NCBI GenBank assembly: GCA_043760555.1
Contig: JAYUOW010000246.1
Coordinates: 1-31,117, forward strand
Reading direction: 5' to 3'
DNA from: JANMDR01 sp043760555
Lineage (GTDB): Bacteria; Pseudomonadota; Gammaproteobacteria; Burkholderiales; Usitatibacteraceae
Length of the DNA: 31,117 nucleotides
Part shown: positions 8,876 through 17,165 of the stretch, piece after piece
Layout: each line of letters starts with the position of its first letter
Numbering within the stretch: position 1 is the first letter of the stretch
Translations under genes and position numbers: made by a program
The notes under the pieces: model-generated
Database searches by the model: none
What the model was told of the DNA's origin: nothing
What the model saw: the letters and a program-made list of their open reading frames with translations, nothing else

Positions 8876-9752
8876 AGTTAACGCTAAATTGCACCACGTT
8901 TTCGCTGGTTTCCCAAGATTGCCCCAACGCGATAAATCCCTGTCCGCGCAAAATAAGTTCTTCGCGGCGCAACATAATTTCGCGATCGCTGCCAATAGTC
9001 ACAAATGTACCGTTTGAGCTTTTGTCGATCACCACAAACTTATCTTGACGGTGTTCAATCACGCAATGCATGCGAGATGCCATACGGTCCTCCACAACCA
9101 AATCGACATCAAGATCCCGCCCTAAGTTAAGCGTCGTAAATTCGCGGGGCATTTCAATGGTGCGATCTTTGTAGCGAATTCTGATGCCAGTAATTACGCG
9201 CATGACGGGCGAATCGTTTTTAGGAATCATGGTGGTGGCATCATCCATCTCGCCCCACAATAATTCGCAAATATCAATTTCTTCGGTTTTGCCCTTGATC
9301 GGAATCGAGAATAAGCGGCGCGAATCCATCTTAAGTAGCGGCGACAGCGCGTTGGCGGTTTCTTGCGACGTAATCACTTGGCCGCGTGTGGCAAGTTCGG
9401 TAAATCGCGCTGCTAAATTGACGGTATCGCCAAAAATATCTTCATTGCGCTCCATCACCGCACCCATGTTGAAACCAATGCGGGCGGCCATACGCAAGCC
9501 GGGAATCGGTTCGGGCATGCTTGCTAGCCCCAATTGAATGCCAATCGCAGCCTCAGCCGCAGCGCTAGGATTTGGGAAGAGCGCTAGAATCTCATCGCCC
9601 ATCGTTTTAATCACTTGCCCGCCGCCGGAAATCGTTTTCTCGCGGAAAAGATCGATACACCGCCGAATGGCCGCGAACGCAATGGCGTCGCCCGCCTCGT
9701 CGTAGAGCTTTGTGCTGCCGCTCACATCCGCAAATAAAACTGTGGTTTCCAT
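8874..9752 (-). CDS. Class III adenylate cyclase with C-terminal FHA domain
   Basis: A 292-residue soluble protein. The cyclase domain (about 2-165) has every canonical catalytic residue: metal aspartates D9 (FADVSGST) and D53 (MGDE), purine-selecting K49 and D105, transition-state N112 and R116 (DTVNLAAR). The K/D pair predicts ATP rather than GTP as substrate, so cAMP as product. The FHA domain (about 187-280) shows the phosphothreonine-binding signature G211-R212, S226-R-M-H229 and S246-N-G-T249. The domain order lets FHA docking control the cyclase or localise it. It converges on the sensor operon and shares the neighbourhood with the Ser/Thr kinase, an obvious source of phosphothreonine. 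It is not beside any cAMP effector gene. Function of both domains is confident; the kinase link is inference. Confidence 0.93.
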   Translation of the reverse strand: METTVLFADVSGSTKLYDEAGDAIAFAAIRRCIDLFREKTISGGGQVIKTMGDEILALFPNPSAAAEAAIGIQLGLASMPEPIPGLRMAARIGFNMGAVMERNEDIFGDTVNLAARFTELATRGQVITSQETANALSPLLKMDSRRLFSIPIKGKTEEIDICELLWGEMDDATTMIPKNDSPVMRVITGIRIRYKDRTIEMPREFTTLNLGRDLDVDLVVEDRMASRMHCVIEHRQDKFVVIDKSSNGTFVTIGSDREIMLRREELILRGQGFIALGQSWETSENVVQFSVN

Positions 9753-10174
9753 TAAAGCAATAGATTTGGGTCGATGGAGGTGGAGAAATCTGGTTAATAA
9801 CCAAGGTGAATCAGAACGAACGAGAAAGTACTTAATCTTAAACTTTAACAGTAGAGCCTAACTAACTGCCTACATTAAAGTTTTAAAAAATAGCGCCACA
9901 TAGAGTGTGCCATAGAAAGTCGTATTTTAGAACAGTTCTCGCGCCTCAATCCAAATAGGTGTGATAAATTTAACACAACGGTAATCTAATAACTTTTCTC
10001 GACGGCAAATCTTCCAGTTTCTGCCAATTTTGCAGGTTTCGCGGCGAAACATCGTCTGGGCTTAGGATGTTGCTGGCTTCGCGCATTCTTCTCTTTCCCG
10101 GCACCAAACGCTGGTCAGACACCAAAAACCACAGCAAAAACCCAACAAAACATGCTGCGCCGCAGCATTTGCAG
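9753..10174. other. Intergenic region upstream of the atp operon
   Basis: About 420 bp between the minus-strand cyclase-FHA gene and the atp promoter. It holds two perfect palindromes: GTTTCGCGGCGAAAC at 10036-10050, and ATGCTGCGCCGCAGCAT at 10152-10168, which ends 6 bp before the -35 box. The second is well placed for an operator or upstream activator site, but no known binding-site consensus is matched. No gene is supported here. Confidence 0.5.
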
Positions 10175-10204
10175 TTGACGGCTTTAGGTCAAAAAGCTTA
10201 CAAT
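10175..10204 (+). promoter_or_regulatory. Sigma70-type promoter of the atp operon
   Basis: The -35 box is TTGACG (10175-10180) and the -10 box is TACAAT (10199-10204) with an 18-bp spacer. Each box differs from consensus at one position. Transcription would start near 10211, giving a leader of about 60 nt before atpI. No better match is seen upstream of the operon. Confidence 0.75.
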
Positions 10205-10271
10205 CCGTCGGTTTGCCGCCTCAAGCACTTGTGCGTTTGCAAACACTTGTTTTTTTGCAGGTTCAAACGCG

Positions 10272-10667
10272 ATGCTCAAAGATTCATTGCAGCAAATATA
10301 TGCAAAAGTATTTTTCTTGCAATGCGCAATTGCTGCAGTTCTGGTGTTGTTGCTCTTGGTTTTTGACGCTAATTTAAGTCTATCGGCGTTAGTGGGTGCA
10401 GGTGCAGTACTGGCTGGAAACGGCTGCTATATTTTGTTCGAAACGCGCGGTGCAATTGTTGGTATTGGGCAAAGAAAGCCAGTGAGAAAACGCTTGGGTG
10501 GACGCATTTTCGGACGCCATTTGTTGGCTGAATTGTTGAAAATTGCGGTCATTGTAGCGCTGCTGTTGTTGGCACTGGCTTCAGGCTTGTTTAGTGCTTT
10601 GTGGGTGGTTATCGCAGCATCAACAGTTGTTGTTGGACACGGTTTCGCTTTCCTCCTTATTCGTTGA
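10272..10667 (+). CDS. atpI: ATP synthase protein I
   Basis: A 131-residue inner-membrane protein with four hydrophobic segments (about 13-31, 36-55, 81-102 and 107-129). It fits AtpI, the poorly conserved accessory protein thought to help assemble the c-ring. Identification rests on its position as first gene of the atp operon together with length and membrane pattern. The basic loop QRKPVRKRLGGRIFGRH between helices 2 and 3 is typical of the betaproteobacterial form. The ATG lacks a strong ribosome-binding site. atpB follows after 42 bp. Confidence 0.88.
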   Translation: MLKDSLQQIYAKVFFLQCAIAAVLVLLLLVFDANLSLSALVGAGAVLAGNGCYILFETRGAIVGIGQRKPVRKRLGGRIFGRHLLAELLKIAVIVALLLLALASGLFSALWVVIAASTVVVGHGFAFLLIR

Positions 10668-10709
10668 ATTATTTGTTGAATAAAACAGTTTTAATACGGC
10701 TCCTCATTT

Positions 10710-11516
10710 ATGGCATCTTCATACGCAACGCCTTCGGAATACATTGGTCACCATCTGACCAACAACACATTCACGTTCGGTGATAAGCATTGGTTCTGGG
10801 GCACAATAAATCTCGATTCGATTTTGATGTCCATCCTGCTTGGCGTGGTTGGTTTAGGGATTTTCTACTATGCCGGACAACGCGTTACGGCGGGCGTACC
10901 AGGTAAATTCCAAGCGTTTATTGAGATTGTTCTAGAATTTATTGATGACACAGTCAAAGACGTGTTTCCTGGCGACAGGTCATTTTTAGCGCCCTTAGCA
11001 CTCACCATTTTTGTTCTCGTATTCCTGATGAACCTGATGGACCTAATCCCGATCGATTTTGTGGCGACCGGCATGGGTCTAATGGGTGTTAGTCACTGGA
11101 AGGCGGTGCCCTCCACTGATTTAAACGTCACCTTTGCAATGTCCTTCACGGTGTTCTTTTTGATCCTGTTCTTCAGCGTAAAAGCCAAGGGGTTTGGCGG
11201 TTTCCTGCATGAATTGTTTACGGCTCCATTTGGCGCTAACCCTGCACTCTGGATACCTAATTTAGCCATTAATTTAATTGAGCTTATTGCGAAGCCAGTG
11301 TCGCTCGGAATGCGGCTGTTTGGCAATATGTATGCAGGCGAGTTGATATTTATGTTGCTCGGTTTGCTGGGAATGTTAGGTGGGATTTATAGTGCAGGCT
11401 CGATTGTATTGAGCCTAGGCTGGGCAATTTTCCACATCCTAATTATTTTGCTGCAAGCATTTATTTTCATGGTGTTGTCTTGCGTATACATCGCAATGGC
11501 GCACGAGCATCACTAA
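10710..11516 (+). CDS. atpB: F1Fo ATP synthase subunit a
   Basis: A 268-residue polytopic Fo subunit that forms the proton half-channels against the c-ring. The diagnostic helix AKPVSLGMRLFGNMYAGEL carries the essential arginine at R202 (R210 in E. coli numbering). The family hallmarks LMNLMDLIP near 107-114 and the His-rich C-terminus AHEHH are present. Length matches proteobacterial AtpB. The start ATG lies 42 bp after atpI with no good Shine-Dalgarno, so translation may depend on upstream coupling. Confidence 0.97.
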   Translation: MASSYATPSEYIGHHLTNNTFTFGDKHWFWGTINLDSILMSILLGVVGLGIFYYAGQRVTAGVPGKFQAFIEIVLEFIDDTVKDVFPGDRSFLAPLALTIFVLVFLMNLMDLIPIDFVATGMGLMGVSHWKAVPSTDLNVTFAMSFTVFFLILFFSVKAKGFGGFLHELFTAPFGANPALWIPNLAINLIELIAKPVSLGMRLFGNMYAGELIFMLLGLLGMLGGIYSAGSIVLSLGWAIFHILIILLQAFIFMVLSCVYIAMAHEHH

Positions 11517-11581
11517 GCTTTCGTTTTTCAATTCTGTAATTTTTTAGTTAATTTGTAGTACATCAACATAGGGGAATTATT

Positions 11582-11857
11582 ATGCAAGGATTTCAAGGAT
11601 TTTTAGCGCTAATACAAGGCAACATGGCTTTGGGCATCGGTTTGATCATTGGTTTGGGCGCGTTGGGTGCTTGTATCGGTATTGGCATCATGGGTTCTAA
11701 GTTTTTGGAAGCAGCAGCCCGTCAGCCTGAATTGATTCCTCAGCTACAAAAATTTATGTTCTTGTTGGCTGGTTTGATCGACGCTGCATTCTTGATCGGT
11801 GTTGGTATCGCGATGTTCTTCGCATTCGCAAACCCATTGCTATCGGTTATTAAGTAA
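11582..11857 (+). CDS. atpE: F1Fo ATP synthase subunit c
   Basis: A 91-residue two-helix hairpin subunit of the rotor ring. The polar loop has the conserved R47-Q48-P49, and helix 2 carries the proton-binding carboxylate D67 in GLIDAAFLIGVGI. The Na+-binding signature of sodium-type c subunits (Gln in helix 1 with a Glu-Ser/Thr pair in helix 2) is absent, so the ring should be proton-driven. The Gly-rich helix 1 (GLIIGLGALGACIGIGIMG) is typical of betaproteobacteria. A good ribosome-binding site, AGGGGA, precedes the ATG, as expected for the subunit needed in most copies. Confidence 0.98.
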   Translation: MQGFQGFLALIQGNMALGIGLIIGLGALGACIGIGIMGSKFLEAAARQPELIPQLQKFMFLLAGLIDAAFLIGVGIAMFFAFANPLLSVIK

Positions 11858-11898
11858 TTTAGTTTCAAAATACGATTAAAACTGGATAGGGCTTTCTC

Positions 11899-12369
11899 AT
11901 GAATGTCAACGTTGGCTTGTTTGTAATGGCAGTTTGGTTTGCCGCGCTAATTTGGTTTGCAAAAGCCAAAATTTGGCCGCCTCTCATGACGGCGATCAAC
12001 GATCGTCGGCAGAAAATTGCCGCCGGTTTAGCCGAAGCTGAAAAGGGTAAGGCCGCGTTGGTTGAAGCTGAGAAACAACGTGCAGTTACCTTGAAAGAAG
12101 CGCGTGACCAAGCTACTGAAATGCGTGCGTTAAACGACAAACAAGTCGCCGCACAAATTGAAGAAGCAAAGTCAGTTGCAAAAGCCGAAGCAGATCGAAT
12201 TATTGCTGCTGCCCACGCCCAGATTGCACAAGAAACCCAAAAAGCCAAAGACCAATTGCGCGAGCAAGTGGCTAAGCTTGCAGTGGCTGGTGCAGAAAAA
12301 ATCTTAAAGCGTGAAGTGGATGCTGGCGTACACGCCGATATGCTCAATCAGCTAAAGGCGCAGCTCTAA
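11899..12369 (+). CDS. atpF: F1Fo ATP synthase subunit b
   Basis: A 156-residue peripheral-stalk subunit. A single N-terminal membrane helix (about 4-22) is followed by the conserved basic/proline turn AKIWPPLMTAINDR and then a long Ala/Glu/Lys-rich coiled coil (about 35-140). The length equals the E. coli protein. ATAGGG precedes the ATG. Only one nucleotide separates its stop from the atpH start, so the two are translationally coupled. Confidence 0.97.
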   Translation: MNVNVGLFVMAVWFAALIWFAKAKIWPPLMTAINDRRQKIAAGLAEAEKGKAALVEAEKQRAVTLKEARDQATEMRALNDKQVAAQIEEAKSVAKAEADRIIAAAHAQIAQETQKAKDQLREQVAKLAVAGAEKILKREVDAGVHADMLNQLKAQL

Positions 12370-12370
12370 C

Positions 12371-12907
12371 ATGGCTGAACTCGTCACAGTCGCCCGTCCG
12401 TACGCGGAAGCGACCTTTAAGGCTGGGCTAGAGGCAAATCAGCTCGCTGAATATGCCAATGGCGTACAAATGGCTGCGGCAATTGCTAGAGATTCAGCCA
12501 TGTCGGCGCTGTTGCATGACCCAAAAGTGTCAGCTGAACAAAAGCTTGAAATGTTTTCGGCTGTAGCGGGTAATGTTATGCCGGAAGGTGTGAAGACGCT
12601 AATTAAGCTGCTTTTGGATGGCCAACGCGCAACGCTTTTGCCTAGCATCGCTGAGCAGTTCGATGCGCTCAAGCGTAAGCATGATGGTGTTGTGAATGCG
12701 CAAATTACCAGCGCGTTTCCGATGTCAGAATCGGACATCGCAGATTTAGTGGATGCGTTAGCTAAGAAGTATGGCAAAAAAGTAAACGCAACAGTTTCCG
12801 TTGACGCTTCCCTAATCGGTGGCGCGCGGGTACAAGTGGGGGACGAAGTGGTGCAAGCTTCAGTGCGCGATACCTTGAATCAAATGGCGACTGCATTAGT
12901 GCACTAA
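12371..12907 (+). CDS. atpH: F1Fo ATP synthase subunit delta
   Basis: A 178-residue OSCP/delta subunit linking F1 to the b-stalk. The family N-terminus VARPYAEATFK and the C-terminal signature VDASLIGGARVQVGDEVVQASVRDTL are both present. There is no independent ribosome-binding site because the gene starts directly after atpF. The 168 bp before atpA are unusually long for this operon and contain a folded repeat structure. Confidence 0.97.
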   Translation: MAELVTVARPYAEATFKAGLEANQLAEYANGVQMAAAIARDSAMSALLHDPKVSAEQKLEMFSAVAGNVMPEGVKTLIKLLLDGQRATLLPSIAEQFDALKRKHDGVVNAQITSAFPMSESDIADLVDALAKKYGKKVNATVSVDASLIGGARVQVGDEVVQASVRDTLNQMATALVH

Positions 12908-12919
12908 GTAGGCTATGAA

Positions 12920-12983
12920 TGCCTAAAGAAGGCCTTTACCCCGCAAGGGGGCTACCTTCGGGTCGTAGGGCGTCTTCAAGGTA
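12920..12983. repeat. 37-bp repeat copy 2, split by two tetraloop hairpins
   Basis: The two halves of the palindromic repeat (TGCCTAAAGAAGGCC and TAGGGCGTCTTCAAGGT) are separated by about 27 bp. The insert holds CCCC-GCAA-GGGG (12939-12950) and ACC-TTCG-GGT (12954-12963), that is a GNRA-type and a UUCG-type hairpin side by side. In mRNA the whole could form a branched structure between atpH and atpA. It lacks a T-tract, so it does not look like an intrinsic terminator. Confidence 0.65.
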
Positions 12984-13075
12984 TTGCAAGTGTAGTAAAA
13001 AGTAAATATTCATGCAGTTTTAGTGTGCGTGAAAACCGAATTCTTACCATCAATTAGTTTATTGGAGTGACTGCC

Positions 13076-14617
13076 GTGCAGATCAACCCGTCTGAAATCT
13101 CTGAACTCATCAAATCAAAAATCCAAAACCTCCAGGTGGCGGGCAACAAGCGTACTGAAGGCACTGTTATTTCCGTGTCTGATGGTATTTGCCGCGTACA
13201 CGGTTTATCCGATGTAATGCAAGGCGAAATGTTAGAGTTTCCTAACAATACCTTTGGCTTGGCACTTAACCTAGAGCGCGATTCAGTTGGTGCCGTGATC
13301 TTGGGCGAATATGAGCATATTACTGAGGGCGACACAGTTAAGTGTACCGGCAGAATTTTGGAAGTACCGGTAGGCCCTGAGCTAATCGGTCGGGTAGTGG
13401 ATGCGCTGGGTCAGCCAATTGACGGCAAAGGTCCAATCAACGCCAAAAAATTTGATCCAATCGAAAAAATCGCCCCAGGCGTTATTGATCGTAAATCCGT
13501 TTCTCAGCCAGTGCAAACTGGTTTGAAGTCGGTTGATGCGATGGTGCCTGTTGGTCGCGGTCAGCGCGAGTTAATCATTGGTGATCGTCAAACTGGTAAA
13601 ACAGCGGTAGCGATTGACGCCATCATCAACCAAAAAGGTAAAGACCTTACCTGCATTTACGTAGCCATCGGCCAAAAAGCCTCATCAGTTAAAAACGTGG
13701 TGCGTAAGCTAGAAGAATATGGTGCGATGGCCTACACCATTGTTGTTGCCGCAACTGCTTCTGAATCCGCCGCGATGCAATACATTGCGCCGTACTCGGG
13801 CTGCACCATGGGCGAATATTTCCGTGATCGTGGTCAAGATGCGCTCATTGTCTACGACGATTTATCGAAGCAAGCTGTTGCTTACCGTCAAATTTCCTTA
13901 TTGCTGCGCCGCCCACCGGGTCGCGAAGCTTATCCGGGTGATGTGTTCTACCTCCACTCACGTTTACTTGAGCGCGCTGCACGTGTGAACGAAGATTACG
14001 TTGAGCGCTTTACCAAAGGCGAAGTTAAAGGCAAAACTGGTTCCTTAACGGCGTTGCCAGTAATCGAAACCCAAGCCGGTGACGTAACTGCATTCGTACC
14101 AACCAACGTAATTTCGATTACTGACGGCCAGATTTTCTTGGAATCTGATTTGTTTAACGCCGGTATTCGTCCAGCGATTAACGCCGGTATTTCGGTGTCG
14201 CGTGTGGGCGGTGCAGCGCAAACGAAGGTTATCAAAAACCTCGGTGGCGGTGTGCGTTTGGCACTTGCGCAGTATCGTGAACTTGCCGCATTTGCGCAGT
14301 TCGCGTCTGATTTGGATGAAGCCACCCGTAAGCAGCTTGAGCGTGGCCGCATGGTGACTGAATTGATGAAGCAAGCCCAATATCAGCCGTTGCAAGTAAA
14401 CGAAATGGCGCTAACTTTGTTTGCAGCAAACAATGGCTATTTGGATGACGTTGAAGTAAAGCGCGCTTTAGCGTTTGAAAAGTCGCTGTCCAGCTTCATG
14501 AAAACCAAATACGGCAGCTTGATGGACAAAATCGAAACTTCCAAAGCGATGAGCAAAGAAGACGATGTAGCCATGCACGACGCGATCAAAGACTTCAAAA
14601 AAACCGGCAGCTATTAG
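13076..14617 (+). CDS. atpA: F1Fo ATP synthase subunit alpha
   Basis: The non-catalytic nucleotide-binding F1 subunit. I choose the GTG at 13076, which gives M-Q-I-N-P-S-E-I-S-E-L and exactly 513 residues as in E. coli. GGAG at 13064-13067 then lies 8 nt upstream. A GTG at 13067 would put the start on top of that ribosome-binding site and add three unexplained residues. The Walker A motif GDRQTGKT is at 169-176, the same position as in E. coli, and the signature PAINAGISVSRVG is present. It follows the folded repeat between atpH and atpA. Confidence 0.97.
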   Translation: MQINPSEISELIKSKIQNLQVAGNKRTEGTVISVSDGICRVHGLSDVMQGEMLEFPNNTFGLALNLERDSVGAVILGEYEHITEGDTVKCTGRILEVPVGPELIGRVVDALGQPIDGKGPINAKKFDPIEKIAPGVIDRKSVSQPVQTGLKSVDAMVPVGRGQRELIIGDRQTGKTAVAIDAIINQKGKDLTCIYVAIGQKASSVKNVVRKLEEYGAMAYTIVVAATASESAAMQYIAPYSGCTMGEYFRDRGQDALIVYDDLSKQAVAYRQISLLLRRPPGREAYPGDVFYLHSRLLERAARVNEDYVERFTKGEVKGKTGSLTALPVIETQAGDVTAFVPTNVISITDGQIFLESDLFNAGIRPAINAGISVSRVGGAAQTKVIKNLGGGVRLALAQYRELAAFAQFASDLDEATRKQLERGRMVTELMKQAQYQPLQVNEMALTLFAANNGYLDDVEVKRALAFEKSLSSFMKTKYGSLMDKIETSKAMSKEDDVAMHDAIKDFKKTGSY

Positions 14618-14708
14618 CCAATAGTGGGTTGGCGGTAAGCGAAAAAGCCGCCGCCACCCTCAATATTTTAGATTTTGCATTCCAACAGGTTTGATTTAAG
14701 AGACCAAT

Positions 14709-15575
14709 ATGGCCGGTTCTAAAGAGATTCGCACCAAGATTAAGAGCGTAGAAAACACGCGCAAGATCACTAAAGCGATGGAAATGGTAGCAGCTTCGAA
14801 AATGCGCAAGGCGCAAGATCGTATGCGTGCGGCGCGTCCGTATGGCGAGAAAATTCGCAGTGTGTGTGCCAATCTCTCCCATGCCACGCCCGATTACAAA
14901 CATCCGTTCTTGGTCACGCGCGAAACAATTAAGCGCGTTGGCGTGATTGTGGTGACGTCTGACAAAGGCTTGTGCGGCGGCTTGAACACCAACGTGCTGC
15001 GCTTGTTGGTGGTAAAAGTAAAAGAGTGGGAAGGTGCTAAAGCGGAAGTGCAAGGCACAGCGATTGGCGGTAAAGGCTTTGGTTTTATGTCGCGCTACGG
15101 CATGAATATTCCTTCACACGTCATCGGCTTGGGCGATAAGCCGCATTTGGATCAGCTTATCGGTGCGATCAAATTGCAACTTGATGCCTACTCCAAAGGT
15201 GAGATCGACGCGCTGCATATTTGCTATACCAAGTTCATCAACACGATGAAGCAAGAGCCAGTATGTGAGCAGTTACTACCGCTGTCTGGCGATCGTTTAG
15301 GCGCACCAGATACCAGCTGGGATTATTTGTACGAGCCAGATGCGCAATCCGTTTTGGATCAATTATTGATCCGCTACGTTGAAGCGCTAATTTATCAAGC
15401 TGTTTCGGAAAACATCGCGTCCGAGCAATCTGCGCGCATGGTGGCCATGAAAGCCGCATCGGACAACGCTAAAACGGTCATCGGCGAGCTAAAACTGATT
15501 TACAACAAGTCGCGCCAAGCGGCGATTACGAAGGAAATTTCGGAAATCGTGGGCGGCGCAGCAGCGCTTGCTTAA
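14709..15575 (+). CDS. atpG: F1Fo ATP synthase subunit gamma
   Basis: A 288-residue central-stalk subunit. The N-terminal helix KEIRTKIKSVENTRKITKAM and the C-terminal signature YNKSRQAAITKEISEIVGGA are the two halves of the rotor coiled coil and match the family closely. Length is normal. AAGAGA precedes the ATG. It lies 91 bp after atpA; the spacer contains a modest GGCGG/CCGCC stem. Confidence 0.97.
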   Translation: MAGSKEIRTKIKSVENTRKITKAMEMVAASKMRKAQDRMRAARPYGEKIRSVCANLSHATPDYKHPFLVTRETIKRVGVIVVTSDKGLCGGLNTNVLRLLVVKVKEWEGAKAEVQGTAIGGKGFGFMSRYGMNIPSHVIGLGDKPHLDQLIGAIKLQLDAYSKGEIDALHICYTKFINTMKQEPVCEQLLPLSGDRLGAPDTSWDYLYEPDAQSVLDQLLIRYVEALIYQAVSENIASEQSARMVAMKAASDNAKTVIGELKLIYNKSRQAAITKEISEIVGGAAALA

Positions 15576-15641
15576 AAGCTTGAGCCAGCTTGTAGTTAAG
15601 AAAAATTAAGCACCAAATTAAACATCGAATAGGAATCCAAC

Positions 15642-17039
15642 ATGAATGCAGTGACCCAAAATACATCAGGCGAAATCGTACAGATTATCGGCGCTGTGGT
15701 TGACGTAGAATTCGATCGCAAACATATGCCCAAAGTATATGACGCGCTCAAGCAAGACCAAATTGGTCTTACCTTGGAAGTGCAGCAGCAATTGGGTGAC
15801 GGCTTGGTGCGTACCATTGCGCTAGGTTCAACCGACGGTATGAAGCGCGGTATGCGCGTTGAAAATACCGGCAAGCCAATTATGGTGCCAGTGGGCAAAG
15901 CCACATTGGGTCGTATTATGGATGTGTTGGGTCGCCCTATTGACGAGGCAGGCCCGGTGAGCGGCGAAACACTGCGCGGTATTCACCAAAAAGCGCCGAC
16001 GTTTGACGAATTGTCTCCTTCTCAAGATTTGCTAGAAACCGGTATTAAAGTGATTGACCTTATCTGCCCGTTTGCAAAAGGCGGCAAAGTAGGTTTGTTC
16101 GGCGGTGCGGGTGTGGGCAAAACCGTGAACATGATGGAACTCATCAACAATATCGCGAAACAGCACGGTGGTTATTCCGTGTTTGCCGGTGTGGGCGAGC
16201 GTACGCGTGAAGGTAACGACTTTTATCATGAGATGAAAGACTCCAACGTTCTCGATAAAGTAGCGTTGGTGTACGGCCAAATGAATGAGCCACCAGGCAA
16301 CCGTTTACGCGTCGCGTTGACAGGTTTGACCATGGCCGAGCATTTCCGTGACGAAGGCCGTGACGTATTGTTCTTCGTGGATAATATTTACCGCTTCACG
16401 TTGGCCGGTACTGAAGTATCCGCACTTTTGGGTCGTATGCCGTCCGCCGTAGGTTATCAGCCAACGCTAGCTGAGGAAATGGGTCGCTTGCAAGAGCGTA
16501 TTACTTCCACCAAGAAGGGCTCCATTACCTCAATTCAAGCGGTTTATGTTCCAGCCGATGACTTGACGGATCCAAGCCCAGCCACAACCTTCGGCCACTT
16601 AGACGCGACGGTCGTGTTGTCGCGTGACATCGCTTCGCTTGGTATTTACCCAGCGGTTGATCCACTAGACTCCACATCACGTCAGATTGATCCAAACGTA
16701 ATCGGTGAAGAGCATTACAACACCACGCGTGCCGTACAAAATACGCTGCAGCGTTACAAAGAATTGCGCGACATTATCGCTATTTTGGGCATGGATGAAT
16801 TGTCGCCTGACGATAAGCTGATTGTTTATCGTGCCCGTAAAATTCAGCGTTTCTTGTCCCAGCCGTTTAGCGTAGCCGAAGTATTCACCGGTTCACCGGG
16901 CAAATATGTAACGCTAAAAGAAACCATTCGTGGCTTCAAAATGATTGTAAACGGCGAAGTAGATAGCCTGCCGGAGCAAGCGTTTTATATGGTTGGTACG
17001 ATTGATGAAGCTATTGAGCGCGCTAAAACAATGAAGTAA
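15642..17039 (+). CDS. atpD: F1Fo ATP synthase subunit beta
   Basis: A 465-residue catalytic F1 subunit. The P-loop is GGAGVGKT (154-161, K160), the catalytic glutamate is E186 in GVGERTREGNDFY, and the signature PAVDPLDSTSR and the DELSPDD motif of the C-terminal lever are present. TAGGAA sits at good spacing before the ATG. It is followed by a copy of the 37-bp palindromic repeat before atpC. Confidence 0.98.
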   Translation: MNAVTQNTSGEIVQIIGAVVDVEFDRKHMPKVYDALKQDQIGLTLEVQQQLGDGLVRTIALGSTDGMKRGMRVENTGKPIMVPVGKATLGRIMDVLGRPIDEAGPVSGETLRGIHQKAPTFDELSPSQDLLETGIKVIDLICPFAKGGKVGLFGGAGVGKTVNMMELINNIAKQHGGYSVFAGVGERTREGNDFYHEMKDSNVLDKVALVYGQMNEPPGNRLRVALTGLTMAEHFRDEGRDVLFFVDNIYRFTLAGTEVSALLGRMPSAVGYQPTLAEEMGRLQERITSTKKGSITSIQAVYVPADDLTDPSPATTFGHLDATVVLSRDIASLGIYPAVDPLDSTSRQIDPNVIGEEHYNTTRAVQNTLQRYKELRDIIAILGMDELSPDDKLIVYRARKIQRFLSQPFSVAEVFTGSPGKYVTLKETIRGFKMIVNGEVDSLPEQAFYMVGTIDEAIERAKTMK

Positions 17040-17053
17040 CGGTATTTAGAAAA

Positions 17054-17090
17054 TGCCTGAAGACGCCCGTAAATAGGGCATCTTCAGTCA
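17054..17090. repeat. 37-bp palindromic repeat, copy 3 (between atpD and atpC)
   Basis: TGCCTGAAGACGCCC, then TAGGGCATCTTCAGTCA after a short loop; the arms pair with a few mismatches. It begins 14 bp after the atpD stop and stands 75 bp before atpC inside the operon. No T-tract follows, so read-through into atpC is expected, with possible effects on mRNA processing. Confidence 0.88.
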
Positions 17091-17165
17091 ATGCCTTACG
17101 CGGTGTAGGCAATAGATTTTTTCCTAGAATCAAACTGAATTAGTCGCAAAAACTGGTCGCAAACT

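Noticed and set aside
10067..10366. Open frame overlapping the start of atpI
   Set aside because: It spans the atp promoter and runs out of frame into atpI; composition is not protein-like.
13067..13075. GTG start for atpA three codons upstream
   Set aside because: It overlaps the GGAG ribosome-binding site, and the downstream GTG gives the canonical 513-residue protein.
17054..17090. 37-bp repeats read as intrinsic terminators
   Set aside because: None of the copies that can be examined on both sides is followed by a T-tract, and two copies lie inside the atp operon.
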